The position numbers and the translations under genes were made by a program. The notes below the pieces were generated by a model. It saw nothing but the letters and a program-made list of their open reading frames with translations, had not been told where the DNA came from and searched no databases. DNA of 64,000 nt from Variovorax sp. IB41 (lineage in GTDB: Bacteria; Pseudomonadota; Gammaproteobacteria; Burkholderiales; Burkholderiaceae_C): positions 930,001 to 994,000 of the forward strand of contig NZ_JAEFCB010000001.1 of the NCBI RefSeq assembly GCF_016405905.1, written 5' to 3'. Shown in pieces: positions 54,024 to 62,806 of the stretch. Every line of letters starts with the position of its first letter. Position 1 is the stretch's first letter.

Positions 54024-55469
54024 ATGACAAAGAACGTTCCTGCGCCTGCTCCCCGTCCGCTGCGCGCGGCCCTCGTCGCCCTGGGCGGCAGCCTCGTGAT
54101 CGCAGCCTGCGGGGGCGGCGGCAACGACGGCCCGGTGTTCCCGATCATCCCGCCGGCGCCCGCACCCGCACCCGCGCCTGCGCCCGCCCCGGCACCGCAG
54201 CCCTCGCCGCTGGGCACGCTCGACGGTTCCGTGCCGCTGGTCATCGGCCATCGCGGTCTGCCGGGCCTGTTCCCCGAAGAGACGCAAAAGGCCTACGAGG
54301 CCGCGGCCGACGCCGGCGCCGATTCGCTGGAGACCGACCTGCACCTCACCAAGGACTGCGTGCTCGTCGCGCGCCACAACCCCTGGCTGAGCGACAACAC
54401 GAACGTGGCCGACGTCGCCAAGACCAACGCCACCGTGGCCGGCCGCAAGCGCACCGTGCCGGGCGTGCTGGTCGATGTGAAGTACCCGCCCGTGGCCGAC
54501 AACGGCCCGCCGCAGTACCTGAGCGACCTGACCGATCCGAAGGACCCGAAGTCCGTGCTCAAGTCGCTGATCGTGGACGGCGAGGACCACACCAACGACT
54601 GGTCGATCACCGACTTCACGATGGGCGAGCTCAAGCAGTGGATCGCCGGCACCACCTACGACGCCGCCGACCAGCGCCCCACCGAGCTCAACGGCAAGCT
54701 GCCGATCCTGAGCTTCCAGGAAGTGATCGACATCGCGAAGGCCAAGTCCAAGTCGACCGGCCGCGCGCTCACCATCTACCCGGAAACCAAGAACCCGATC
54801 TGGAACAACGCACAGGCCATCGCCAACGGCTGCGGCGTCGCCGGCAGCCATCCGCTGGAAGACGCGCTCCTGAAGATCATGGCCGCCAACGACCTCAACC
54901 GGAAGGACGCGCCGATCTTCGTGCAGAGCTTCGAGCCCGAGAGCCTGAAGTACCTGCGCACGGCCGGCCTGAAGGCCCGCGCGGTGCAGCTGGTGGACGG
55001 CAATGCCATCGACTTCAAGACCGGCGAGATGATCTACGTCACCAACGACGTCTACACCTTCGTCGACGGCCGCCCCTACAGCTGGACGCTGGCCGGCAAC
55101 CCCAAGTGGTTCGGCGAGATGCTCACGCCCGCGGGCCTGGCCGAGGTCAAGACCTACGCCGACGGCATCGGCCCCTGGAAGCCGCAGGTCATGGCGCACA
55201 CCATCGTGCCGTTCAAGGACAAGGGCACGCTCGCCGACGTGAACACCATCAAGCCCACCGCGCTCATCGCCGATGCGCACAAGGCCGGCCTCATCGTGCA
55301 CAGCTACACCTTCCGCAACGAGGCCAAGTACCTCGCGGGCGTGTTCAAGGGCGACCCGGTGGCCGAGTACCTGGCGTACTTCCGCGCGGGCATCGACGGC
55401 GTGTTCTCGGACTTCGCGAACACCGCCTTCGCAGCGCGCCAGGCGTACCTGAAGGAAACCGGCCGGTAA
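54024..55469 (+). CDS. Lipoprotein glycerophosphodiester phosphodiesterase (GlpQ-like)
   Basis: 481 residues. Lipoprotein signal with Cys29 in LVIAACGGGG; residues 44-60 are a Pro-Ala repeat linker. Catalytic site residues: H76-R77 in VIGHRGLPG, E103 and D105 in SLETDLHLTKD, H118 in VARHNPW, the GDPD His/Glu/Asp set. The enzyme hydrolyses glycerophosphodiesters to glycerol-3-phosphate plus alcohol in the periplasm or outer membrane. The linker may hold the domain off the membrane. Single gene, 88 bases after the MocR gene. Confidence 0.92.
   Translation: MTKNVPAPAPRPLRAALVALGGSLVIAACGGGGNDGPVFPIIPPAPAPAPAPAPAPAPQPSPLGTLDGSVPLVIGHRGLPGLFPEETQKAYEAAADAGADSLETDLHLTKDCVLVARHNPWLSDNTNVADVAKTNATVAGRKRTVPGVLVDVKYPPVADNGPPQYLSDLTDPKDPKSVLKSLIVDGEDHTNDWSITDFTMGELKQWIAGTTYDAADQRPTELNGKLPILSFQEVIDIAKAKSKSTGRALTIYPETKNPIWNNAQAIANGCGVAGSHPLEDALLKIMAANDLNRKDAPIFVQSFEPESLKYLRTAGLKARAVQLVDGNAIDFKTGEMIYVTNDVYTFVDGRPYSWTLAGNPKWFGEMLTPAGLAEVKTYADGIGPWKPQVMAHTIVPFKDKGTLADVNTIKPTALIADAHKAGLIVHSYTFRNEAKYLAGVFKGDPVAEYLAYFRAGIDGVFSDFANTAFAARQAYLKETGR
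54153..54203 (+). repeat. Pro-Ala coding repeat in the GDPD lipoprotein
   Basis: Tandem CCCGCACC-type units encode an alternating Pro-Ala stretch at residues 44-60, a rigid spacer between lipobox and catalytic domain. Such repeats can vary in number between strains. Confidence 0.75.
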
Positions 55470-55502
55470 GGGTCAGGGCCGGTAACAGACAGCAGGCGGC
55501 GC

Positions 55503-56126
55503 ATGTATCCAGGCGAACGACTCAACGGATACAGCCACCTGCTGGGGCTCGTGCTCGCGCTGCCCGCGGCCGCCCTGCTGCTCGCCAAGACCGTGCCCAC
55601 CGGCGACCCCGCGCGCATCGCGGGCGCGCTGGTGTTCTCTCTCTCGGCCGTGGCGCTGTATGCGGCCTCGACGCTGTTCCACAGCACGCGCGGGCGCTTC
55701 AAGCGCATGTGGGAGCGCGCCGATCACTGCGCGATCTACCTGCTGATCGCGGGCACGTACACACCGTTCGCGCTCGTCACGCTGCAGGGGTTCTGGGGCT
55801 GGCTGCTGCTCGCGACGATCTGGGGCGCCGCGTTCTACGGCATCTGGCGCGAGCTCCAACCGCCCAAGACCGGCGCGCCGCAAAAGCCCCCGCTCGCGCT
55901 GTACATCGGCATGGGCTGGCTCGGTGTGCTGGCCGCCGTGCCGCTCGCGGCGCGGCTCGAGGGCGGCGGGCTCGCGTGGCTCCTGATCGGCGGCGTGCTG
56001 TACACCGCCGGCACCGTGTTCTATCGCAACAGTTTCGGGCTGCGGCATGCGCACGGGGCGTGGCACCTGTTCGTGCTGGCGGGGACGGCGAGCCACTATG
56101 TGGCGGTGGGGTGGTTCGTGCTGTAG
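55503..56126 (+). CDS. Hemolysin III family protein (PAQR-like membrane hydrolase)
   Basis: 207 residues, seven hydrophobic segments. PAQR/HlyIII motifs with metal-ligand candidates: TLFHSTRGRFKRMWERADHC, IAGTYTPF and the C-terminal HAHGAWHLFVLAGTASHY. Members include bacterial hemolysin III and eukaryotic adiponectin receptors with zinc-dependent hydrolase chemistry. The name does not prove haemolysis. ATG at 55503, 33 bases after the GDPD gene and possibly co-transcribed with it. Confidence 0.9.
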   Translation: MYPGERLNGYSHLLGLVLALPAAALLLAKTVPTGDPARIAGALVFSLSAVALYAASTLFHSTRGRFKRMWERADHCAIYLLIAGTYTPFALVTLQGFWGWLLLATIWGAAFYGIWRELQPPKTGAPQKPPLALYIGMGWLGVLAAVPLAARLEGGGLAWLLIGGVLYTAGTVFYRNSFGLRHAHGAWHLFVLAGTASHYVAVGWFVL

Positions 56127-56135
56127 CAGCGCGAC

Positions 56136-57020
56136 TCAGGCCAGCGCCCCCACCGCAATCCGCGTCGCCGACGCCACCACATCGTTGCGCCCCTTCGCAT
56201 CCTTCTCCGGAAACGTCAGGTACACCGCCAGCACCAGCGGCGCACCCGCTGGTGGCCAGAGCACGCCGACGTCGTTGTTCGTGCCGTAGGAGCCCGCGCC
56301 GGTCTTGTCGCCGACCTTCCATCCCGCGGGCACGCCGGCCAGGAAGCGTTCGGTGCTGGTGGTGTTGCCCAGCAGCCAGGTCTTGAGCTGCTCGCGTTGC
56401 GATGCGCCGAGCGCATTGCCCAGCACCAGCCGCTGGACGCTGGCCGCCATGGCCGCGGGCGTGGTCGTGTCGCGCAGGTCGCTGGGGATGGCGGTGTTGA
56501 GTTCGGTCTCCCAGCGGTCGAGCCTGAAGGCATCGTCACCGGAAGAACGCGCGAACGCCGTCACCGCGGGCGGGCCGCCCAGGATCTTCATGAGCAGGTT
56601 GGCCGCGGCGTTGTCGCTGTACTGGATCGTGGCGGCGCACAGGTCGGCCACCGTCATGCCGGCCGCGACGTTCTTCTCGGTGATGGGCGAGTTGGGGATG
56701 ATGTCGCCCTTGCTGTAGTTGACGCGCCGCGCGAGCAGGCCGCCCTCCTTCGCGCTGCGGTCCAGGACGGCCGCGGCCAGCATGAGCTTGAAGGTGCTGC
56801 AGAACGGAAAGCGCTCGTCCGCGCGATGCTGCACGCGCGCGCCGGTGGCGGTGTTGAAGCCGACGACGCCGAGCCGCCCGCCCGATGCGCTTTCGAGCGC
56901 GGCCAGTTGCGCCGACGCATCCTGCTGCGCGCCCTTGGCGGACCATGCGGTGCAGGCGCTCGCGAGCGGAAGGGCGGAAGCGGCGAGCAACAGGGTGCGG
57001 CGATGTACGAGAGGATTCAT
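56136..57020 (-). CDS. Class A beta-lactamase, Tat-exported lipoprotein (Pen-like)
   Basis: 294 residues. Serine beta-lactamase motifs: S75-x-x-K78 in FCSTFK (Ambler 70-73), SDN at 135-137 (130-132), E171-x-x-L-N175 (166-170) and KTG at 239-241 (234-236). A Cys at Ambler 69 precedes the serine, as in CTX-M/Pen enzymes, with no partner Cys in the KTG loop (AGSYGTNND). The N-terminus [18 protein letters not shown] has RR and a lipobox ending at C23, so it is likely a Tat lipoprotein, as is known for Burkholderia PenA. Single gene, convergent with the hemolysin III gene. Substrate range not predictable. Confidence 0.92.
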   Translation of the reverse strand: MNPLVHRRTLLLAASALPLASACTAWSAKGAQQDASAQLAALESASGGRLGVVGFNTATGARVQHRADERFPFCSTFKLMLAAAVLDRSAKEGGLLARRVNYSKGDIIPNSPITEKNVAAGMTVADLCAATIQYSDNAAANLLMKILGGPPAVTAFARSSGDDAFRLDRWETELNTAIPSDLRDTTTPAAMAASVQRLVLGNALGASQREQLKTWLLGNTTSTERFLAGVPAGWKVGDKTGAGSYGTNNDVGVLWPPAGAPLVLAVYLTFPEKDAKGRNDVVASATRIAVGALA

Positions 57021-57140
57021 GGGTTGTGTGGCAAGTGAATGGAACGAGCCCTCATCGTAGGAGCGCCATCGCGCAGGCCCAAGTGCGCCGCGGCGTGTGG
57101 GCGTCTCGCGTGTATCGGGTGTAACGCCTCGGATTTTTAT

Positions 57141-57160
57141 ATTCAACCTTGTGGTTGAAT
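57141..57160. promoter_or_regulatory. ArsR operator candidate 1
   Basis: ATTCAACC-TTGT-GGTTGAAT, a perfect 8-base inverted repeat within an AT-rich stretch, about 30 bases before the start of the ArsR-type gene. Together with the second copy it would place the regulator over promoter and start. Confidence 0.75.
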
Positions 57161-57180
57161 AATTTCCGGAATCCATCTAT

Positions 57181-57200
57181 ATTCAACTTCATGGTTGAAC
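57181..57200. promoter_or_regulatory. ArsR operator candidate 2, spanning the start codon
   Basis: ATTCAACTTCATGGTTGAAC repeats the first operator with arms TTCAAC and GTTGAA; the ATG start at 57191 lies in its centre. The two sites are 40 bases apart start to start. Coding and operator functions thus overlap, which constrains the first codons (MVE). Confidence 0.75.
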
Positions 57201-57529
57201 TAGATGACGAACGGCTCGACGCCGTGTTCCAGGCCCTGGCCGACAGCACGCGCCGCACCATGCTGCAACTGCTGGCCCAGGGCGACTGCAGCGTGGGCGA
57301 ACTCGGCGCGCCGTTCCACATGTCCTTCGCGGGCGCCTCCAAGCACGTCAAGACGCTGGAGCGCGCGGGCCTGGTCTCGCGCACCGTGCTCGGCCGGGCA
57401 CATGTCTGCCGGCTCGAGCCGGCGGCGCTGGCCACGGCCGATGCATGGCTGCGCCACTACGAAGGCTTCTGGAACACCCATCTCGACGCGCTTGCAGAGG
57501 AACTGCGGCGCGACACATCCGGCAAGTGA
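57191..57529 (+). CDS. ArsR-family winged-helix regulator
   Basis: 112 residues. HTH: LDAVFQALADSTRRTMLQLL, then GAPFHMSFAGASKHVKTLER followed by AGLVSRTVLGRAHV, the ArsR core without the classical metal-binding Cys pair; the only Cys residues are in GDCSV and HVCRL. Such ArsR proteins commonly pair with AHSA1/SRPBCC genes, as here (26 bases downstream). ATG at 57191 sits within an operator palindrome, with no ribosome site visible, so short-leader translation is possible. Confidence 0.9.
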   Translation: MVELDDERLDAVFQALADSTRRTMLQLLAQGDCSVGELGAPFHMSFAGASKHVKTLERAGLVSRTVLGRAHVCRLEPAALATADAWLRHYEGFWNTHLDALAEELRRDTSGK

Positions 57530-57555
57530 ACGAATCTCTCAAGGAGCGCGACCTC

Positions 57556-58092
57556 ATGACACTCAAGCACAGCCTCGGCACATTGATCGAACCCGCCACC
57601 CTGCGTGTGGAGCGCACCCTGCCCGCGCCCGTCGAGCGCGTGTGGGCCTACCTCGTCGACCCCGAGAAGCGCAGGACCTGGCTGGCCGGCGGCTCCATGG
57701 CGGCGGCGCCGGGCGGCGTGTTCGAGCTGCGCTTCCAGCACGCCGAACTCTCCGGCGAGGAAGCGCCCGAGCACTACGCGGCCTACCGCAAGACGCACAT
57801 CCAGAAGTCGCGCGTGGTGCGCATCGAGCCACCCAAACTGCTGACGATCAGCTGGGGCAGCGAGAGCGACACGGCCTCCGAAGTCACCTTCGAACTCGCG
57901 CCCAAAGGCGACGGCACGCAGCTCGTGCTCACGCACCGGCGCCTGCCCGACCGCAAGGAAACGGTGAGCGTCTCCAGCGGCTGGCATGCGCACCTGGACG
58001 TGCTCGACGACGTGCTGCATGGGCGCAAGCCGCATGGGTTCTGGACAAACCTGCAGGACATCGAGAAGGCCTACGAAGCCAGCATTCCCTGA
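57556..58092 (+). CDS. SRPBCC/AHSA1-family protein
   Basis: 178 residues, START/AHSA1-like hydrophobic-pocket fold: LRVERTLPAPVERVWAYLVD, PEKRRTWLAGG, GGVFELRFQHAELSG and GWHAHLDVLDDVL. These single-domain proteins follow ArsR genes in many soil bacteria; ligands are unknown. AAGGAG lies 9 bases before the ATG. It is the second gene of the ArsR operon and the probable output of that switch. Confidence 0.88.
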   Translation: MTLKHSLGTLIEPATLRVERTLPAPVERVWAYLVDPEKRRTWLAGGSMAAAPGGVFELRFQHAELSGEEAPEHYAAYRKTHIQKSRVVRIEPPKLLTISWGSESDTASEVTFELAPKGDGTQLVLTHRRLPDRKETVSVSSGWHAHLDVLDDVLHGRKPHGFWTNLQDIEKAYEASIP

Positions 58093-58132
58093 GCATCCGC
58101 TTGCGCATGTCGCCTGCGGCATGATCCCGGGC

Positions 58133-58876
58133 ATGGACAACCACAGCCCTCTTCCGCTCGTCATCGTCAAGCTCGGCGACACCCATGCCACGCTGCGCGA
58201 GCGCCGCGGCGATTTCGAACACTGGATCGCCGACGGCCTCGACACGCAGACCCTGCCGCTTCTGGTGGTCGACCCGCGCCGCGGCGACACGCTGCCCGCA
58301 CCGGATGCGGTGTCGGGCGCGGTGATCACCGGCTCGCATGCGATGGTGTCGCACCGCGAGGCCTGGAGCGAGCGCACCGCCGAATGGCTCGCACGGCTCG
58401 TGGCGCAGAACACGCCGGTGTTCGGCATCTGCTACGGCCACCAGCTGCTCGCCCACGCGCTGGGCGGCGAAGCAGGTGACCATCCGCAAGGCATCGAGAT
58501 CGGCACGGTGACCGTCACGCTCGACGAAGCCGCCGCCACCGATGCGCTGCTGCAGGGCCTGCCGGCCGAATTCCCGGCCCACGTGGTGCACCTGCAGAGC
58601 GCGCTGCGCCTGCCCGAAGGCGCGGTGCGCCTCGCCGGCAACGCGCATGAGCCAGTGCAGGCCTTTCGCGTCGGCGACAGCGCCTGGGGCGTGCAGTTCC
58701 ACCCCGAATTCGATGCCGAGACGATGCGCGGCTACATCGACATGCTGGCCGGCGACCTGAAGGCCGGCGGCACCGACCTGGCCGCGCTGCGCGACGGCGT
58801 GAGCGACACCGGCACGGCCGCCGCGCTGCTCGGCCGCTTCGCCCGGATCGTCGAGGCGCGCCAGGCCGGCGGCTGA
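58133..58876 (+). CDS. Class I glutamine amidotransferase-like protein
   Basis: 247 residues. Nucleophile Cys in FGICYGHQLLAHALGG and His-x-Glu in GVQFHPEFDAE complete the class I triad; other marks are VSGAVITGSHAMVSHREAWS. This resembles GMP-synthase-type or gamma-glutamyl hydrolase glutaminases that act alone, often in polyamine or amine breakdown. ATG at 58133 is used; 58121 is an alternative. Possibly a separate unit after the ArsR operon (40 bases). Confidence 0.85.
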   Translation: MDNHSPLPLVIVKLGDTHATLRERRGDFEHWIADGLDTQTLPLLVVDPRRGDTLPAPDAVSGAVITGSHAMVSHREAWSERTAEWLARLVAQNTPVFGICYGHQLLAHALGGEAGDHPQGIEIGTVTVTLDEAAATDALLQGLPAEFPAHVVHLQSALRLPEGAVRLAGNAHEPVQAFRVGDSAWGVQFHPEFDAETMRGYIDMLAGDLKAGGTDLAALRDGVSDTGTAAALLGRFARIVEARQAGG

Positions 58877-58993
58877 GCGGCGCAAGCGGGCCACAGACGC
58901 CCACAGACGCCTTCACCGCGTCGGAGCGCGACTACAAGAAGGGGCCCGCGCTTGGGTTAAGGTGCGGTCCATTCGTCGATTCCGAAGCCTCTC

Positions 58994-59632
58994 ATGACCA
59001 CCCCCTCCCCCGTTCCGGCCCGCAAGCATTTCTCGATGATCCGCGGCTTCCACCTGGCCGACGTGTTCACGCTCGGCAATGCGGCCTGCGGTGTCGGCGC
59101 GGTGTTCCTGGCGATGGCCTACATGGCGAGCCAGTCGCTCGCGCAGTTCCTCTGGGCGGCGGCGCTCGCGCCGGCGGCTTTCATCTTCGACGTGTTCGAC
59201 GGCCGCATCGCACGCTGGCGCCAGACGCACTCCGCGCTCGGGCGCGAACTCGATTCGCTGGCCGACGTGATCTCCTTCGGCGTCGCGCCCGCGGCGCTGG
59301 CCTTCGCGGCAGGCCTGGATGGCGGTTGGGACTGCGCCATCCTCATCTATTTCGTGGGCTGCGGCGTGAGCCGGCTCGCGCGCTACAACGTCACGGCCGA
59401 GGCGCTGTCCGAGGGCGCCGACAAGGTGAAGTATTTCGAAGGCACGCCGATCCCGACCAGCGTGGTGCTGGTGGGCGTGCTGGCGTATGCGGCGTGGCAG
59501 GGCCGCATCGGCGACGCCGTCTGGGGCGGCGCCTGGGCCATCGGCCCGTGGCTTTTGCATCCGCTCGCGCTGCTGTTCGCTCTCTCGGGCACGCTGATGA
59601 TCAGCAAGACCCTGCGCATTCCCAAGTTCTGA
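58994..59632 (+). CDS. pssA: CDP-diacylglycerol-serine O-phosphatidyltransferase
   Basis: 212 residues, integral membrane enzyme making phosphatidylserine from CDP-diacylglycerol and serine. CDP-alcohol phosphotransferase signature DG-x2-AR-x8-G-x3-D-x3-D is fully present in FDGRIARW...ALGRELDSLAD at about residues 68-90. Hydrophobic helices flank it. The N-terminal HFSMIRGFHLADVFTLGNAA is typical of type II PssA in proteobacteria. Single gene, 26 bases before a GST gene and maybe co-transcribed. Confidence 0.93.
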   Translation: MTTPSPVPARKHFSMIRGFHLADVFTLGNAACGVGAVFLAMAYMASQSLAQFLWAAALAPAAFIFDVFDGRIARWRQTHSALGRELDSLADVISFGVAPAALAFAAGLDGGWDCAILIYFVGCGVSRLARYNVTAEALSEGADKVKYFEGTPIPTSVVLVGVLAYAAWQGRIGDAVWGGAWAIGPWLLHPLALLFALSGTLMISKTLRIPKF

Positions 59633-59658
59633 TTCCCTCCAGCCGAAGGAGAACGCCC

Positions 59659-60240
59659 ATGACCATGAAGCTGTATTTCGATCCGCAAAGCCGCTCGCAA
59701 ATCGCCAAGTGGATGCTCGACGAAGCCGATGTCGACTACGAGATCGTGACCACGCTCATCAAGGACAAGGCGCACAAGCGCCCCGAGTACCTGAGGATCA
59801 ACCCGGCCGGCAAGCTGCCCGCGCTGGTCGACGGGCGCACGCGCATCTTCGAGAACGCGGCCATCTGCATGTACATCGCCCAGAAGTTTCCCGGCAAGCG
59901 CCTGGCGCCCTTCACCGGCACGCCCGAGCACGGGCGTTACCTGTCGCTCATGGTGTATTCGACCGCGCAGCTGGAGCCCGCGATGGGCGACAGCCTGCTG
60001 CACATCCGCAGCAACAACAGCGCGCGCGGCTGGACCAATTTCGAGGAGGCCAAGAACGCGGTGGAGCGCGAGCTGGGCTACGGCCCGTACCTCTTCGGCA
60101 CGCAGTTCACCGCGGCCGACGTGATGATCGGCTCGATGTTCATCTGGCACCGCGCCTTCGGCGGCAAGCTGAACCGCCCGAAGCTGGACGCCTATGTCGA
60201 CCGCCTGCAGGCGCGGCCCAAGGGCATGAAGTTCGGCTGA
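59659..60240 (+). CDS. Glutathione S-transferase
   Basis: 193 residues. Thioredoxin-like N-terminal domain MKLYFDPQSRSQIAKWMLDE, then NPAGKLPALVDGRTRIFENA with the cis-Pro-containing glutathione site and the FENA-type SNAIL motif; C-terminal helical domain with YLFGTQFTAADVMIGSMFIW. A GAAGGAGA ribosome site precedes ATG at 59659. It follows pssA closely but no functional tie is apparent. Class cannot be assigned with confidence. Confidence 0.9.
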   Translation: MTMKLYFDPQSRSQIAKWMLDEADVDYEIVTTLIKDKAHKRPEYLRINPAGKLPALVDGRTRIFENAAICMYIAQKFPGKRLAPFTGTPEHGRYLSLMVYSTAQLEPAMGDSLLHIRSNNSARGWTNFEEAKNAVERELGYGPYLFGTQFTAADVMIGSMFIWHRAFGGKLNRPKLDAYVDRLQARPKGMKFG

Positions 60241-60254
60241 AGCATGGGTGGTGT

Positions 60255-60277
60255 GCCGCGCTGCGGCAGTGCGCGGC
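60255..60277 (+). terminator. GC-rich hairpin between GST and acylase genes
   Basis: GCCGCGC (60255-60261) and GCGCGGC (60271-60277), a perfect 7-base stem with a 9-base loop 14 bases after the GST stop. No T tract follows, so it would be a weak or Rho-assisted terminator at best. Confidence 0.35.
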
Positions 60278-60363
60278 GTGCCGCCCTGGCGACAGCGCGC
60301 GGCGGAGGCTTCGTCCTCTAATCGGTCCCGTTTCCTGGCCTTTTCAAATCACACGCCCGCACC

Positions 60364-62784
60364 ATGACTTCGAACACTCCGATCTCCCGGTTCCCGTCGA
60401 CGGCCCTCGCGCTGAGCGCCCTGGGCCTGGCCGCCCTGCTCTCGGCCTGCACCAGCGCGCCGCCCTCCAGCGGGCGCAGCGTGACCATCGAGCGCACCAC
60501 CTTCGGCATCGCGCACATCACCGCGCCCGACTACGAGGGCCTGGCCTACGGCAGCGCCTACGCGCATGCGCAGGACAACGTCTGCCAGACCGCCGAGCAC
60601 CTGCTCACGCTGCGGGGCGACCGCTCGCAGTTCCTCGGCGCGCAGAACACCGGCGAGATCGGGCTGGGCCGCGCGCCCAATGCGCAGATCGACCTCTTCA
60701 TCCGCTATCACATGGACGACGAGGCGCTCGCGCGCGCCGGGGCCACCACCAGCCTGGACGTGAAGGCCGCGCTGCGCGGCTACGTGGCGGGCTACAACCG
60801 CTACCTGCAGGACGCGGGCCCGAACGGCTTGCCCGCGGCCTGCCGCGGCAAGCCCTGGGTGCGGCCGATGACGCTGACCGACCTGTCGCGCGCCACCGAG
60901 ATGTCGATGATCCAGGGCGGCCTGGGCGCGCTGGCCGGCGCGGTGCTGGCGGCCACGCCGCCACCACCCGGCGCGAATACCGGCGTGAAGACCGGCGCGG
61001 CGCCCGTCGGCCTCACGGAGGCCGTGGCCGAGATCGGCCGCCACAGCTTCAACGCGAACCCCGAGGGCGGCGAGCTCGGCTCCAACGGCTGGGCGTTCGG
61101 GCGCAACGCCACGCCCGACGGACGCGGCCTGCTGCTGGGCAACCCGCACTTTCCGTGGAACGGCACCAACCGCTTCTGGCAGATGCACCTGACCATTCCC
61201 GGCCAGCTCGACGTGATGGGCGCCACCGGCGGCCTGAGCCCGGTGGTGGCGATCGGCTTCAACGAGGACGTGGCGTGGACCCACACGGTGTCGACCGGCA
61301 AGCGCTTCACGCTCTATGAATTGAAGCTCGACCCCAACGACCCGACCGTCTACTGGGTCGACGGGCAACCGAAGAAGATGGTCGCGCGCACCGTGGTGCT
61401 GCCGGCCGCGGCCACGGGCGGCGGCGCCGCGCCGGTGCAGCACACCTTCTACGCAACCGACTGGGGCCCCGTCGTCTCGCTGCCGCGCGCGGGCCTGGGC
61501 TGGACCGCGCAGAAGGCCTATGCAATCCGCGATGCCAACACGCTGAACGTGCGCTCGGCCGAGAGCTGGATGCGCATGGCGCTCGCGCGCAACGTGGCCG
61601 AGCTGCGCGCCGCCATGGGCAACCAGGGCATGCCGTGGATCAACACCATCGCGGCCGACCGCGAAGGCAACGCGATGTATGCCGACCTCTCGGTGGTGCC
61701 CGACGTGTCGGCCGACATGCTCAAGGCCTGCGCGCCCTCGCCCGCCGCCGCGGCGCTGCTGGGCGCGGCGGGCCTGCCGGTGCTCGACGGCTCGCGCAGC
61801 GCCTGCGCCTGGAACCGCGACATCACGGCCGCCACGCCCGGCCTCATCGCGCCGGCGCGCATGCCGGTCGTGGTCACGCCGGACTACGTGCAGAACAGCA
61901 ACGACAGCTTCTGGCTCAGCAACCCGCGCATCGCGCCGATGGCCGGCGTCTCGCCGCTGGTCGGCCCCATCGGCGTGCCGCAGCGGCTGCGCACGCGCAG
62001 CGGCATCATGGAGATCGAAGGCCGCCTGGCCGGCGTTGACGGCCTGCCCGGCAACCGCATGGGCGCGGCCGAACTGCGCAGCGTGATCTTTCGCGACAAG
62101 AACCTCGCCGGCATGCTGGTGATGGACGACCTGCAGGCGGCCTGCGCCGCCGGCGGTGCCGCGCTGAATGCCGACCAGGTGCTCGGCTGCCGCGTGCTCT
62201 CGGCCTGGGACCGCACGAGCAACGCCGATTCGAAGGGCGCCGTGCTGTTCCGCGAGTTCTGGCGCAAGGCCAAGGACCTGCCGAAAGTCTGGCGCGTGCC
62301 CTTCGATCCGGCGCAACCGGTGGCAACGCCCGCCGGCCTGGACATGGCCACGCCCGCCACGCGCGAGGCGGTGTTCAAGGCGCTGGGCGACGCGGTCGGC
62401 ATCGTGCGCACCGCGGGCTTCGCGGCCGACGTGCCGCTGGGCGTGCCGCAGTCGCGCGAAGTGCGCGGCCAGAAGATCGCGCTGCACGGCGGCGACGAGT
62501 TCGAGGGCGTGCTGAACAAGCTCGAATCGCAGGGCCAGTCGCTGATCGATCCGAAGGGCTACAACGTCAACTACGGCAGCAGCTACATGCAGGTCGTGAC
62601 CTTCGACGAGCGCGGCCCGGTCGCGCAGGGCCTGCTGACCTACGGCCAGAGCAGCGACCTCGCCTCGCCGCGCGCCTACGACCAGCTGCCGCTGTTCGCG
62701 GCCAAGCAATGGCATGCGCTGCCGTTCCATCCGGCCGACGTGCAGGCGCAGCGCGAAGGCCCACCGCTTCGGCTGGCCTATTGA
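60364..62784 (+). CDS. Lipoprotein Ntn-hydrolase acylase (penicillin amidase/AHL acylase family)
   Basis: 806 residues. Lipobox LLSAC at C29. The nucleophile is S240 in GELGSNGWAFGRNATPDGRG, preceded by the autocleavage Gly, giving an alpha part to residue 239 and a beta part from S240; the following LLLGNPHFPWNGTNRFWQMH matches acylase PvdQ/QuiP and aculeacin-acylase relatives. PVVAIGFNEDVAWTHTVSTG and NDSFWLSNPRIAP fit the family. Such enzymes cleave amide bonds of acyl-homoserine lactones or lipopeptides. Lipid anchoring would keep it at the cell envelope. The first ATG follows a 123-base gap with no operon partner upstream. Confidence 0.9.
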   Translation: MTSNTPISRFPSTALALSALGLAALLSACTSAPPSSGRSVTIERTTFGIAHITAPDYEGLAYGSAYAHAQDNVCQTAEHLLTLRGDRSQFLGAQNTGEIGLGRAPNAQIDLFIRYHMDDEALARAGATTSLDVKAALRGYVAGYNRYLQDAGPNGLPAACRGKPWVRPMTLTDLSRATEMSMIQGGLGALAGAVLAATPPPPGANTGVKTGAAPVGLTEAVAEIGRHSFNANPEGGELGSNGWAFGRNATPDGRGLLLGNPHFPWNGTNRFWQMHLTIPGQLDVMGATGGLSPVVAIGFNEDVAWTHTVSTGKRFTLYELKLDPNDPTVYWVDGQPKKMVARTVVLPAAATGGGAAPVQHTFYATDWGPVVSLPRAGLGWTAQKAYAIRDANTLNVRSAESWMRMALARNVAELRAAMGNQGMPWINTIAADREGNAMYADLSVVPDVSADMLKACAPSPAAAALLGAAGLPVLDGSRSACAWNRDITAATPGLIAPARMPVVVTPDYVQNSNDSFWLSNPRIAPMAGVSPLVGPIGVPQRLRTRSGIMEIEGRLAGVDGLPGNRMGAAELRSVIFRDKNLAGMLVMDDLQAACAAGGAALNADQVLGCRVLSAWDRTSNADSKGAVLFREFWRKAKDLPKVWRVPFDPAQPVATPAGLDMATPATREAVFKALGDAVGIVRTAGFAADVPLGVPQSREVRGQKIALHGGDEFEGVLNKLESQGQSLIDPKGYNVNYGSSYMQVVTFDERGPVAQGLLTYGQSSDLASPRAYDQLPLFAAKQWHALPFHPADVQAQREGPPLRLAY

Positions 62785-62806
62785 GCGATCGACGGACAGC
62801 GAAACC

